A stretch of DNA of 33,904 nucleotides, from contig SRSN01000012.1 of assembly GCA_004791645.1 (NCBI GenBank), positions 1-33,904 on the forward strand, read 5' to 3'. The first letter of the stretch is position 1, and each line of letters opens with the position of its first letter. The notes under the pieces were generated by a model. That model had not been told where the DNA came from. It was given only the letters and a program-made list of their open reading frames with translations, and ran no database searches. This DNA comes from Alcaligenaceae bacterium 429. GTDB lineage: Bacteria; Pseudomonadota; Gammaproteobacteria; Burkholderiales; Burkholderiaceae_B. This document shows, one piece after another, positions 1 to 7,981 of the stretch. The translations under genes and the position numbers were made by a program.

Positions 1-21
1 CGTTTTGTATATAGGTAATGT

Positions 22-234
22 ATGGGTATAGTAAATATCGACGATGAACTGCACGATCAACTGCGCAAAGCTAGCGCTGTCACATGCAGGTCCATCAATG
101 CACAAGCGGCTTTCTGGATCAAAATGGGTATGCTGTGTGAACTGAATCCTACCGTACCGTTTAATGAGCTGGTTGCTCGTGAGCTGCAAGCTGCAGGCGT
201 AGACCCTCAATCGGCAAGTAGCACATCCTTATGA
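22..234 (+). CDS. ParD-like ribbon-helix-helix protein (orphan antitoxin-like)
   Basis: Small 70-residue protein resembling the ParD-like antitoxin family. The N-terminus reads as a ribbon-helix-helix fold: a short strand (VNIDDEL, residues 4-10), a first helix (about 10-20) and a second helix after the turn (SINAQAAFWIKMG, about 24-36). Such proteins are dimeric DNA binders that usually neutralise a ParE-type toxin. No toxin gene is visible; instead its TGA stop overlaps the ATG of map (ATGA, 231-234), so the two are probably translationally coupled. The ATG at 22 has an AGG six bases upstream. The upstream edge is cut by the window, so a partner on the left cannot be excluded. The family call is fairly sure; a toxin-antitoxin role is not shown. 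Confidence 0.82.
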   Translation: MGIVNIDDELHDQLRKASAVTCRSINAQAAFWIKMGMLCELNPTVPFNELVARELQAAGVDPQSASSTSL

Positions 235-989
235 TTAAAAGCCCCGAAGAGCTCTCCCTGATGGCAGAATCAGGAAAACTGCTGGCTGCTGTTTTTGCAC
301 ATGTAGATAGCTACAACCTAATAGGCATGTCTACCATGCAGATCAACGATATCGTTGATCATTTTATTGTTCATGAGCTACACGCCCGCCCTGCTAGCAA
401 GGGTCAATACGGCTATGCCTATGCCCTCAATGCCTCACCCAACAATGTAGTGTGTCATGGCATGCCCTCACACACCGATATTCTACAAAACGGCGATATC
501 GTCAATTTCGATATTACGTTAGAAAAAAATGGCTTTATTGCTGACTCCAGCAAAACCTACATGGTGGGCGAGGTATCGCCTGCCGCCAAGAAATTAGTGC
601 AAATCACCTACGAAGCCATGTGGAAAGGTATTCGTGCTGTGCGCCCTGGTGCAAGATTAGGTGATATAGGTCATGCCATTGAACGCCACGCACGCCTGCA
701 TGGTTACTCTGTTGTGAGGGACTACTGCGGCCACGGCATTGGTAGAGAAATGCACGAGCAGCCTGATGTACTGCACTGGGGTAAACCTAAAACTGGGCAG
801 ACCTTAAAAGAAGGCATGGTGTTCACCATTGAACCTATGCTGAATCAAGGTAGCTATTACGTGCATACTGAGCACGATGGCTGGACAGTAGTCACCGACG
901 ACGGCAAACTTTCAGCCCAATTTGAGCATACGGTTGCTGTCACGCGCACAGGCGTCAAAGTACTCACGCTGCGTGACGAAGAGAAATAA
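231..989 (+). CDS. map: Type I methionine aminopeptidase
   Basis: Removes the initiator methionine from nascent proteins in the cytoplasm using a dinuclear metal centre. The 252-residue length fits the type I catalytic domain without an N-terminal extension. All expected residues are visible: His76 (VVCHGMPS), metal ligands Asp94 and Asp105 (NFDITLEKNGFIADSS), His168 (CGHGIGREMHE), Glu201 (TIEPML) and Glu232 (QFEHTVAVT). It starts inside the stop codon of the ParD-like gene, so expression is likely coupled to it. It is not beside rpsB, where proteobacterial map often lies, so it may be a second copy; this cannot be decided from the window. Confidence 0.96.
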   Translation: MIKSPEELSLMAESGKLLAAVFAHVDSYNLIGMSTMQINDIVDHFIVHELHARPASKGQYGYAYALNASPNNVVCHGMPSHTDILQNGDIVNFDITLEKNGFIADSSKTYMVGEVSPAAKKLVQITYEAMWKGIRAVRPGARLGDIGHAIERHARLHGYSVVRDYCGHGIGREMHEQPDVLHWGKPKTGQTLKEGMVFTIEPMLNQGSYYVHTEHDGWTVVTDDGKLSAQFEHTVAVTRTGVKVLTLRDEEK

Positions 990-1017
990 CCACGTTTATG
1001 CTTTTCCATACTCTTAG

Positions 1018-1806
1018 CTAAGCGTTGGTGTAGGCAGGCAAATCTGCTTGCCTGAACGCGGACGGCGACCGCCCCAATTGTTTTCTAAACATCGCTGAAA
1101 ATGCCGCAGGGCTTTCATACCCCAAGTCCAACGCAACCTGTGTCACCGACTGCCCTGTGGATAATCTTGTTAAAGCAGCCATCAAGCAAGCTTGCTGACG
1201 CCACTCACCAAATGACATACCGGTCTGTTGCCTAAAAAAACGCGTAAACGTGCGTAAGCTTTTATGTAAAGACTCTGCCCACGCATCAGGTGTGGATTGG
1301 ATACTAGGCTGCAACAAGAAAGCTTTACACTGCTCAGCTAGCAACACATCGTGGGGCAGTGGTGCAAACAGTGGCATGGTAGGCGCACGCCCTACCTCGT
1401 ACAGGAGTAATTGCATCAATGCCCCGTCGCGTCCTGCTTCGTCGTACAGTGCTGGCACATCTAAAGACGCCAAAAGTAAATGGTGCAACAGCGGCGAAAT
1501 AATTAATGCCTCGCATTGCTCTGTCGCTCTAGGCGCTGCCTGCGGTTCTATGTATAAGCTACGCGTACTAACCCCCTGCATACGCACACGATGGGGCTGC
1601 CCCGCTGGAATCCACACACCACTGTACGGCGGAATCACCCACGCGCCTGCAGCGGTATCCACTTCCATCAGCCCACTCATGCCATAGAGCATTTGTGCTC
1701 GCCTATGACTGTGCGTATCCAATAGCGTACCCGGCGTGTAATCCGTACCTATTGCCAACACAGGTCGGTCAACAGCATCTACCTCTATGAGTCGTACATT
1801 GTGCAT
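1018..1806 (-). CDS. AraC-family transcriptional regulator with N-terminal cupin
   Basis: About 262 residues. The N-terminal half is a cupin-like sensor domain with the histidine pattern HSHRRAQ followed by WIPAGQPHRV. The C-terminal hundred residues form the AraC double helix-turn-helix, ending in VALDLGYESPAAFSAMFRKQ, the well-conserved second HTH. The reading frame is open to a GTG at 1833, but no Shine-Dalgarno precedes it; the ATG at 1804-1806 has a purine-rich AGAGAAAG just upstream and gives the N-terminus MHNVRLIEV, so I chose it. It is divergent from the TSUP transporter, with a 14-bp dyad between them, which suggests it controls that transporter and possibly itself. The ligand is unknown. 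Confidence 0.88.
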   Translation of the reverse strand: MHNVRLIEVDAVDRPVLAIGTDYTPGTLLDTHSHRRAQMLYGMSGLMEVDTAAGAWVIPPYSGVWIPAGQPHRVRMQGVSTRSLYIEPQAAPRATEQCEALIISPLLHHLLLASLDVPALYDEAGRDGALMQLLLYEVGRAPTMPLFAPLPHDVLLAEQCKAFLLQPSIQSTPDAWAESLHKSLRTFTRFFRQQTGMSFGEWRQQACLMAALTRLSTGQSVTQVALDLGYESPAAFSAMFRKQLGRSPSAFRQADLPAYTNA

Positions 1807-1836
1807 AACTTTCTCTGTTTGGCCTAAACTCACCCA

Positions 1837-1850
1837 TTATTGACCAATAA
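1837..1850. promoter_or_regulatory. Candidate operator: perfect dyad between divergent AraC and TSUP genes
   Basis: TTATTG-AC-CAATAA, two perfect 6-bp arms around a 2-bp centre, lies in the roughly 100-bp divergent intergenic region, 31 bp upstream of the chosen regulator start. Position suggests an operator or an A/T-rich promoter element. AraC proteins more often bind direct repeats, so the binder is uncertain. Confidence 0.35.
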
Positions 1851-1908
1851 GCTAAAGCAGGCCAGAGCTGGCGTGCCTATAGTACAGTTTTAATTCTAGA
1901 GATTGATC

Positions 1909-2718
1909 ATGTACTGGCTACTCTTAGGCTTTGGTGTGCTAACTGGTGTCACCACGGTGTTATTCGGTTTTGGTGGTGGGTTTATTGTGGTTCCACTGCT
2001 ATATACCTTGTTGCTAGCACTGCATGGAACACAAAGCGAAATAGGCCAAGCAGCTATGCATATTGCCGTGGCCACTTCTACTTGCGTGATGATCTTTGGC
2101 ACGGCCTTAGCCACGCGACGACACCTCATCGCTGGCACATTACGTTGGGACTTAATACGCCCTTTCCTGATTTACATTGCGATTGGCGCTGTGATTGGTG
2201 CAACAGCCGCATTGAACTTGAATGCCACCTGGCTACGCTGGGCATTCATTATTTATCTGATACTCACCATTCTAGATAGCTTATTTAGACCTGGTTTCTT
2301 GCATGAAAGTCAAAACAACATACGCCCTATGCCACCGCTGCAATTGGCATCACTGGGTATTACGATTGGTGGTTTCGCTGCATTGTTAGGCGTAGGCGGT
2401 AGTGTGATGACCGTACCGTTAATGCGTAGACGTGGTGCCAGCATGACCAGCGCCACCGCCATGGCTAACCCTCTGTCATTGCCTATGGCGATTTCCGGCA
2501 CCTTAACCTACATGGTTCTAGCATCCCGCGATGCTGTATCACTAGGTGCTTGGCACATTGGTTATGTGGACTTAGCGGCCTGCTTAATTCTTGTGATAGG
2601 GTCGTGGGTAGGCATACGATTAGCCGCACCTTGGATTGGTCGCATCCCCGACCGCATACACGCCAAAATCTACATTTTTCTGCTTTGTCTTGTACTAGGT
2701 GTGATGATAGTAGTGTGA
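1909..2718 (+). CDS. TSUP-family (TauE/SafE) membrane transporter
   Basis: A 269-residue polytopic inner-membrane protein. Two glycine-rich half-repeats typical of the TSUP family are visible: GFGGGFIVVPLL near the N-terminus and LLGVGGSVMTVPLM near the middle, each followed by hydrophobic helices, about eight in all. TSUP proteins export or import small anions such as sulfite, sulfoacetate or other organosulfur compounds; the substrate here cannot be read from sequence. The frame is open to a TTG at 1903, but the ATG at 1909 follows TAGAGA (1897-1902) at a good distance and is preferred. Divergent from an AraC regulator. A hairpin at 2813-2837 could end its transcript. Confidence 0.9.
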   Translation: MYWLLLGFGVLTGVTTVLFGFGGGFIVVPLLYTLLLALHGTQSEIGQAAMHIAVATSTCVMIFGTALATRRHLIAGTLRWDLIRPFLIYIAIGAVIGATAALNLNATWLRWAFIIYLILTILDSLFRPGFLHESQNNIRPMPPLQLASLGITIGGFAALLGVGGSVMTVPLMRRRGASMTSATAMANPLSLPMAISGTLTYMVLASRDAVSLGAWHIGYVDLAACLILVIGSWVGIRLAAPWIGRIPDRIHAKIYIFLLCLVLGVMIVV

Positions 2719-2791
2719 CCCCACCTACCACAAAGCACAGTCTGAAATGGCCGCCCCGCTGCACTGCCATGCGATGCACAGGGCTTTGTCA

Positions 2792-2797
2792 TATAAT
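2792..2797 (+). promoter_or_regulatory. Candidate -10 box (TATAAT) for pyrF
   Basis: An exact TATAAT at 2792-2797. No good -35 is seen at the normal distance (TTGTCA abuts the -10 directly and is not correctly placed). A transcript from here would begin near 2804 and run at once through the hairpin at 2813-2837 before pyrF. Confidence 0.45.
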
Positions 2798-2812
2798 GTA
2801 GTCCGTCCCAAC

Positions 2813-2844
2813 AGGCATCAACACTAGGTTGATGCCTTTCTTTA
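2813..2844 (+). terminator. Hairpin with T-rich tail before pyrF (terminator or leader element)
   Basis: AGGCATCAAC (2813-2822) pairs perfectly with GTTGATGCCT (2828-2837) around a 5-base loop and is followed by TTCTTT. It may be the intrinsic terminator of the TSUP gene. Because a TATAAT lies just upstream, it could also sit in the pyrF 5' leader. Confidence 0.6.
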
Positions 2845-2863
2845 GCCCCCATCACGCACGCAC

Positions 2864-3688
2864 ATGAACACCTTCAACTCCAAACTAGAACACGCCTGGA
2901 ATCAAACCAACTCACTTTTGATGGTGGGCTTGGACCCCGATCCCAACCGCTTTCCTGCCGAGTTGCGTGATTGCCCTAATGCTATTTTCGAGTTTTGCCG
3001 CCAAATCGTAGACGCTACAGCCGAATACGCTTGCGGTATCAAACCCCAAATCGCTTACTTTGCGTCAGGTGCTGCTGAAGAACAGTTGGAAGCGCTGTGC
3101 CAATACGTACGTGAACATTACCCTTGGCTGCCCATCGTATTAGATGCCAAACGTGGTGACATTGGCTCTACCGCCAATCACTACGCCTTGGAAGCCTTTG
3201 GCCGTTACCAAGCCGACGCTGTTACCGTAAACCCATACATGGGTTTTGACTCGGTAGAACCTTACTTGGAATGGGATGACAAAGGCGTGATCGTGTTGTG
3301 CCGCACCTCTAACGCTGGCGGCTCTGACCTGCAATTCCTGAAATTGGAAAATGGTCAGCCCTTGTACCTACATGTAGCCGAACTCGTGGCAAACAAATGG
3401 AACAAGAAAGGTCAGTGTGGTTTGGTGGTAGGCGCTACCTTCCCTGAAGAAATCGCCGCTGTACGTCAGCACGTAGGTGATATGCCTTTATTGATTCCAG
3501 GCATTGGTGCTCAAGGTGGTGATATTCCTGCCACTGTTGTTGCAGGCGCTAGCAGCACAGGCAATGGCATGATGATCAACTCATCACGCGCTATTTTGTA
3601 CGCCAGCCAAGGTGAGGATTGGCGCGAAGCCGCAGCACAAGCGGCTCGCCAAACCCGCGACGCGATCAATCAAGCGCGCGGTCGTTAA
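2864..3688 (+). CDS. pyrF: Orotidine 5'-phosphate decarboxylase, type 2
   Basis: Last step of de novo UMP synthesis: decarboxylates OMP to UMP in the cytosol. At 274 residues it matches the longer type 2 subfamily rather than the roughly 240-residue type 1 enzymes. The catalytic Asp-Lys-Asp network is in [13 protein letters not shown] (Asp94, Lys96, Asp99), with substrate-binding [11 protein letters not shown] at 21-31 and the phosphate loop PGIGAQGGD at 212-220. It is monocistronic and faces the pncC-pgpA operon end with only 3 bp between stop codons. A candidate promoter and a hairpin lie in its leader. Confidence 0.96.
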   Translation: MNTFNSKLEHAWNQTNSLLMVGLDPDPNRFPAELRDCPNAIFEFCRQIVDATAEYACGIKPQIAYFASGAAEEQLEALCQYVREHYPWLPIVLDAKRGDIGSTANHYALEAFGRYQADAVTVNPYMGFDSVEPYLEWDDKGVIVLCRTSNAGGSDLQFLKLENGQPLYLHVAELVANKWNKKGQCGLVVGATFPEEIAAVRQHVGDMPLLIPGIGAQGGDIPATVVAGASSTGNGMMINSSRAILYASQGEDWREAAAQAARQTRDAINQARGR

Positions 3689-3691
3689 GTT

Positions 3692-4189
3692 CTACAATGA
3701 CGTGAATGCGCTGTGCAAAATAAATTGCACAGCCTGTTCGCGTACGTGCGCTCTATCACCTTCAAAAAGCTGTGTATAAGCACGCGCCGTAACGCCTTCC
3801 TCGGTGCGTCTAGCCACAGCAAAACACACCATACCTACTGGTTTACCTGCTGTAGCGCCGCCTGGCCCAGCAATGCCTGTAGTAGACACAGCCAAATTTG
3901 CCTTAGGCACTACTGCCAACACCCCTGCTGCCATTTCCATGGCTGTTTCTTCACTTACTGCACCAAAACGCTCTAGCGTATCGGTATTCACACCTAACTC
4001 TTCTTGCTTGGCTTCATTGCTGTAGGTGATGTAGCCACGCTCAAACCAGTTGCTAGAGCCCGCAATAGCCGTGCAAGCCCCTGCTACCAAACCACCTGTA
4101 CAAGACTCCGCTGTCGCCAGAAAAAGCTTTTCTCGCGTCAGTTTGTCACCTAATGCAGCAGCCAACTCAATAATGGATGTATTCAGCAT
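3692..4189 (-). CDS. pncC: Nicotinamide-nucleotide amidohydrolase PncC (CinA C-terminal domain family)
   Basis: A 165-residue stand-alone CinA C-terminal domain. It converts NMN to nicotinate mononucleotide and ammonia in pyridine-nucleotide salvage. Family motifs are present: AESCTGG (27-33), YITYSNEAK (53-61), GIAGPGG (105-111) and KPVG (116-119). The N-terminal molybdopterin-binding-like half of full CinA is absent, which is normal for proteobacterial PncC. Its ATG directly abuts the TAA of pgpA (TAAATG), making it the last gene of the ribBA operon. Its stop is 3 bp from that of convergent pyrF, so no room is left for a separate terminator. Confidence 0.94.
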   Translation of the reverse strand: MLNTSIIELAAALGDKLTREKLFLATAESCTGGLVAGACTAIAGSSNWFERGYITYSNEAKQEELGVNTDTLERFGAVSEETAMEMAAGVLAVVPKANLAVSTTGIAGPGGATAGKPVGMVCFAVARRTEEGVTARAYTQLFEGDRAHVREQAVQFILHSAFTSL

Positions 4190-4696
4190 TTAGAACACCT
4201 CGAAACGTACCAATAGCGCCATGATGATCACCACGTAAAGCGCAGCAAGTAAATCGTCCAGCATCACCCCAAAACCGCCCTTAAAACGACGGTCTAAGAA
4301 GCGAATAGGTTCCGGTTTAACAATATCAAAAAATCGGAACAGAATAAATGCGCAGAGCTGTGCCCATAACGAGGCCGGTGTAAAACACAGCACCAACCAC
4401 ATCGCAACAGCTTCATCCCAGTTCATACCACTGTGATCTGGCTCACCCAACTCATCACCCACTTTTTGACTGACCCAACATCCTACAAGGAAGCCTACGC
4501 CCCCTGCAGTTAGAGCCAACCACAGCGGCATAAACTGTCCAAGCACCAACCACAGCGCCCAGCCCAGTACAGTTCCCCAGGTACCAGGGCCAGGATAAAT
4601 CACCCCACTACCAAAACCGAAGGCCACAATGCGCTCAGGGCGCTCAAACACCCAACGCAAAGAAGGGCGAGACTGTTGAGAGTAATCTTTAACCAT
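4190..4696 (-). CDS. pgpA: Phosphatidylglycerophosphatase A
   Basis: Dephosphorylates phosphatidylglycerophosphate to phosphatidylglycerol at the inner membrane. Signature blocks: GFGSGVIYPGPGTWGT near the N-terminus, DELGEPDHSGMNWDE with the acidic metal-binding residues, FFDIVKPEPI, and GGFGVMLDDLLAA with the Asp pair. Several hydrophobic segments fit a membrane protein. The frame also has an ATG at 4723 overlapping the thiL stop (ATGA), but the ATG at 4694-4696 has a clear AGGA eight bases upstream and gives a typical 168-residue protein, so I chose it; the longer form (177 residues) stays possible. It lies between thiL and pncC in one operon. Confidence 0.93.
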   Translation of the reverse strand: MVKDYSQQSRPSLRWVFERPERIVAFGFGSGVIYPGPGTWGTVLGWALWLVLGQFMPLWLALTAGGVGFLVGCWVSQKVGDELGEPDHSGMNWDEAVAMWLVLCFTPASLWAQLCAFILFRFFDIVKPEPIRFLDRRFKGGFGVMLDDLLAALYVVIIMALLVRFEVF

Positions 4697-4722
4697 GCTT
4701 ATTTCCTGTAGCACAGGCGTCA

Positions 4723-5682
4723 TCAGGCGAAATGATCAAAACCTTGATGAGCTAAGAGAAGAGGTTGTCCGTTCTGATCTAGCACACGTAGGCCAGAACC
4801 ATTAACGATGCGGCCAATACGATGCACCACAATATCATGTTGCTCAGCCAACGCTTGTAGTGCGTCGCGCTGTGTTGCAGCAGCGGTAAAACATAACTGA
4901 AACACATCACCACCTGCCAACATGGCTTCGTTCTGCAGATCAGTAGATAGACCACGCAAAGCATCATGCATAGGAAGGTCTGCAAGCATCAGTTCAGCGC
5001 CACATTGACTGGCTTTTAGAATATGGCCTAAATCTTGAGCTAGGCCGTCAGAAATATCGATAGCAGCGTGTGCCATACCGGGTAGGTGCGCCGCAAACGA
5101 CACAGGCGGTGCTGGGTTTTCCAAAGCTGCTCTAGAAGCATGCAGGCGCTGTGTGTCTAGCTCTAGGCTGCCACTTAAATAGCGTAATGCTAAGTCTGCT
5201 GCCCCCAGATACCCAGTGACCCAAATGTCATCGCCCTCTTGCGCATCACTACGCAATAACGCTTTGCCTCTAGGCACTTCGCCCATTACCGTCACACCAA
5301 TCGTAATGTGATCCAGTGATCGGGTCGTATCGCCACCAATTAAGGGGCAATGATGCGCATCCGCCATTTCCAGAAAGCCACGGCTAAAACCAGCTAGCCA
5401 TACTTCATCTACCGATGGCAATGCCAAACTAAGCAGGCACGCACGCGCGGAAGCACCCGCCGCCGCAAGGTCTGACAGGTTCACTGCCAAGGCTTTGCGC
5501 CCCAGCAAATAGGGATCCACATCAGAGAAAAAGTGCCGCCCTTCCAGCAACAGGTCGGTGCTGGTGGCCAAGTCATGGCCTGAGCGCAATGAAAAAATCG
5601 CACAGTCGTCACCAACCCCTACCATCTTTTCAGGGGCAGGACGGGTGAAATACTGTGCGATTAGATCAAATTCTTTAGGCAA
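4723..5682 (-). CDS. thiL: Thiamine-monophosphate kinase
   Basis: Phosphorylates thiamine monophosphate to the cofactor thiamine diphosphate using ATP. The 319-residue protein shows the AIR-synthase-like ThiL fold: EFDLIAQYF at the start, VGVGDDCAIF (21-30) and STDLLLEGRHFF (41-52) for metal and nucleotide binding, AVNLSDLAAAGA, the LIGGDTTRS block near 114-122 and AIDISDGLAQDLGHI near 210. The start codon is TTG (5680-5682); no ATG is suitable because the conserved N-terminus begins immediately. It lies 1 bp after the nusB stop without a strong Shine-Dalgarno, so translation is probably coupled to nusB. Confidence 0.95.
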   Translation of the reverse strand: MPKEFDLIAQYFTRPAPEKMVGVGDDCAIFSLRSGHDLATSTDLLLEGRHFFSDVDPYLLGRKALAVNLSDLAAAGASARACLLSLALPSVDEVWLAGFSRGFLEMADAHHCPLIGGDTTRSLDHITIGVTVMGEVPRGKALLRSDAQEGDDIWVTGYLGAADLALRYLSGSLELDTQRLHASRAALENPAPPVSFAAHLPGMAHAAIDISDGLAQDLGHILKASQCGAELMLADLPMHDALRGLSTDLQNEAMLAGGDVFQLCFTAAATQRDALQALAEQHDIVVHRIGRIVNGSGLRVLDQNGQPLLLAHQGFDHFA

Positions 5683-5683
5683 C

Positions 5684-6184
5684 TCAGCTGCGATTCTGGT
5701 ATTTCTTGACTTCAGCAGGACGTACTGCCGCTGCCACTCGGTCTAGAACACCATTCACGAACTTGAAGCCGTCAGTGCCGCCAAATTCTTTTGCCAACTC
5801 AACAGCCTCGTTGATGGCTACACGGTAAGGCACTTCTACGTGGTGGGCCAACTCATAGCTGCCCAGCAACAAGATGCCGTGCTCAATGGGAGACAGCTCT
5901 TCCAAAGGACGATCCACGTGTGGCATGAACTGCTCACGCAATTCTGGTGCCTCTTGAATCACCCCGTAAAACAGCGTGTGGTACCACTGTGCATCGGCGT
6001 CGTTAAAGTATTCTTCACCGCGTATATGTGCATCAATAGCCCCCGCTTCGCGGGTACCATCAACACCACGGATCAACCAAGCATAAACCCCCTGCAACGC
6101 AAACTCGCGTGCCCGTCTGCGGGCACTGCGAGTGGGGTTCTGGCGACCGTTACTACCCGGCGTTTTATTCGTCGTCGTTGTCAA
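5684..6184 (-). CDS. nusB: Transcription antitermination factor NusB
   Basis: RNA-binding component of the Nus antitermination complex acting on rRNA operons with NusE (S10). The conserved all-helical domain starts at [18 protein letters not shown] and continues through [15 protein letters not shown] and [19 protein letters not shown] to [13 protein letters not shown], all typical NusB blocks. An ATG at 6217 would overlap ribH by 53 bp and has no Shine-Dalgarno. The TTG at 6184 has GAGGA eight bases upstream, inside the codons for the acidic ribH tail, and yields an N-terminus ([13 protein letters not shown]) of more usual length, so I prefer it (166 residues; 177 from ATG). Confidence 0.95.
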   Translation of the reverse strand: MTTTTNKTPGSNGRQNPTRSARRRAREFALQGVYAWLIRGVDGTREAGAIDAHIRGEEYFNDADAQWYHTLFYGVIQEAPELREQFMPHVDRPLEELSPIEHGILLLGSYELAHHVEVPYRVAINEAVELAKEFGGTDGFKFVNGVLDRVAAAVRPAEVKKYQNRS

Positions 6185-6683
6185 AATCTTCTTCCTCTTC
6201 GAACTCGTCTTCTTCATCGAAGTCGGGTTCTAGCAATGCCATCAAGTTGGCCATTTCTACCGCTGTACGGGCACAATCACGGCCTTTCTCAGCAGCGCGC
6301 ACCTGCGCTTGTTCATCATTTTCGGTAGTCAGAATACCGTTGGCAATAGGCATGCCCATTTCCAGCGACACACGGCTAATAGCCGCTGCGCTTTCGTTAC
6401 TGACAATCTCGAAGTGGTAGGTTTCACCACGGATTACGGCACCCAATGCAACCAATGCATCGAACTCGCCTGTTTCAGCCATTTGAGCCAAAATCAAACC
6501 CGCTTCCAAAGCACCAGGAATAGACAACACTGTGATGTCACGTGCATCTACACCCAACGCCACCAGTTCTGCCACGCAAGCTTCCAGCTGCGCTGTACCG
6601 ATTTCTTCGTTGAAACGTGCACGAACAATACCTACGTGCAGGCCTTCGCCGTTAAAGTCAGGATTTACAATATAAGGATTCAT
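6165..6683 (-). CDS. ribH: 6,7-dimethyl-8-ribityllumazine synthase
   Basis: Condenses the DHBP product of RibB with the ribityl-pyrimidinedione to make lumazine, the penultimate step of riboflavin synthesis. Conserved blocks: [37 protein letters not shown] with the catalytic His, and [17 protein letters not shown]. The ATG at 6681-6683 has GGAG eight bases upstream; a TTG at 6701 overlaps the ribBA stop but lacks a site. The protein is about 172 residues because it carries an unusual Asp/Glu-rich C-terminal tail of about 20 residues beyond the usual end; its codons overlap the start of nusB. Confidence 0.95.
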   Translation of the reverse strand: MNPYIVNPDFNGEGLHVGIVRARFNEEIGTAQLEACVAELVALGVDARDITVLSIPGALEAGLILAQMAETGEFDALVALGAVIRGETYHFEIVSNESAAAISRVSLEMGMPIANGILTTENDEQAQVRAAEKGRDCARTAVEMANLMALLEPDFDEEDEFEEEEDFDNDDE

Positions 6684-6697
6684 AGTGGCGGCTCCGA

Positions 6698-7867
6698 TCA
6701 AGCAGAATGAGTTGGTTCGCTATAGTAACCCGTAATGGTCAGGGCAAAGCCTGCCATACTTGGCATTTTACGTGGACGGGCCAGTAATCGCGCTTTGCCC
6801 ACATTCAAATCACGCAAGATTTGTGCACCAATACCGTAAGTACGCAAATCGTAGCGGTGTTGACGTTGTTCGCCAGCAGCAGAGGCACCCTCGGCTTGGC
6901 GTGCAGAGAACTGCTCAAACAAGGTATCAGCCTCGCCTTGGCAATTCATTAATACCACAACACCGGCCTCGGATTGTTTAATTACATCCAATGCACCAGC
7001 AACTGTCCAACTGTGCTCTTTACCTTCGGAGCACAACAAATCCAACACGGTTGTTGGCTCATGCACACGCACCAGCGTTTCGGTGTCTGGCGAAATAGTG
7101 CCATGTTGTAACGCCAAGTGCAGCGCACCTGATGCCAAATCACGGTAACCAATCGCTTGGAATTTGCCCCAAGGAGTAGTCAGTTCGTTATCGAACAGAC
7201 GCTCAACCATGGATTCGTGTTCGCTACGGTATTGAATCAAATCGGCAATCGTACCGATTTTCAAACCATGCTCACGCGCAAATACGATCAGGTCTGGCAA
7301 CCGTGCCATGCTGCCATCAGGTTTCAAGATTTCACAGATAGCGGCAGCAGGAGTAAGCCCTGCCATACGTGTCAAATCGCAACCAGCTTCGGTATGGCCG
7401 GCACGTACCAACACGCCGCCATTCACTGCTTTGACGGGGAAAATGTGGCCTGGCTGTACCAAATCAGCGGGTTTAGCATCGTGTGCAACTGCCGCCTTAA
7501 TAGTGCGGGCACGGTCAGCTGCCGAAATACCGGTAGCCACGCCTTCAGCGGCTTCAATGGATACCGTGAAATTTGTACCAAAGCGCGTGCCATTACGGGA
7601 CGCCATCAGGGGCAGATCCAGTTGTAAGCAACGTTCTTCGGTCAGGGTCAGGCACACCAGTCCGCGTGCATGGGTAACCATGAAGTTAATGGCTTCTGGC
7701 GTGACAAACTCTGCCGCCATTACCAAGTCGCCTTCATTCTCTCGGTCTTCTTCATCGACCAGAATCACCATCCGACCAGCCCGTAGCTCAGCCACGATCT
7801 CGGTCACGGATGAAATTGCCTGTTGCATATCCGCTTCGGAAAGCTCTGTCTGTACTGTATGACTCAT
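6698..7867 (-). CDS. ribB: DHBP synthase with degenerate GTP cyclohydrolase II domain (RibBA/RibBX type)
   Basis: The N-terminal half (about 15-215) is a complete 3,4-dihydroxy-2-butanone 4-phosphate synthase: [18 protein letters not shown] (37-54), [14 protein letters not shown] (158-171) and Glu179 in ICEIL. It converts ribulose 5-phosphate to DHBP plus formate for RibH. The C-terminal half (about 233-389) aligns with GTP cyclohydrolase II but lacks the zinc-binding cysteines: where active enzymes have RVHSECLTGD followed by CDCG, this protein has [19 protein letters not shown] with one cysteine. GTP cyclohydrolase activity is therefore unlikely, and a separate ribA is expected elsewhere. 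The ATG has AGGA seven bases upstream. It is the first gene of the operon; no FMN riboswitch fits in the short leader. Confidence 0.92.
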   Translation of the reverse strand: MSHTVQTELSEADMQQAISSVTEIVAELRAGRMVILVDEEDRENEGDLVMAAEFVTPEAINFMVTHARGLVCLTLTEERCLQLDLPLMASRNGTRFGTNFTVSIEAAEGVATGISAADRARTIKAAVAHDAKPADLVQPGHIFPVKAVNGGVLVRAGHTEAGCDLTRMAGLTPAAAICEILKPDGSMARLPDLIVFAREHGLKIGTIADLIQYRSEHESMVERLFDNELTTPWGKFQAIGYRDLASGALHLALQHGTISPDTETLVRVHEPTTVLDLLCSEGKEHSWTVAGALDVIKQSEAGVVVLMNCQGEADTLFEQFSARQAEGASAAGEQRQHRYDLRTYGIGAQILRDLNVGKARLLARPRKMPSMAGFALTITGYYSEPTHSA

Positions 7868-7981
7868 GACGTTCCTGCTTTATAGTAGATAGCTCCATTT
7901 TAGCGCTTGCACGGCAAATTCGTACAATACGCTGATGGCGTGTGCCAATATCACTCATCAACCCAACACTTTTGTCATCCT

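Noticed and set aside
1250-1687. 145-codon plus-strand frame opposite the first AraC gene
   Set aside because: Antisense shadow without a domain pattern or ribosome-binding site; the minus-strand AraC protein is clearly real.
7868-7981. FMN riboswitch upstream of ribBA
   Set aside because: The leader between a plausible promoter and the ATG is only a few tens of bases and shows none of the conserved RFN blocks.
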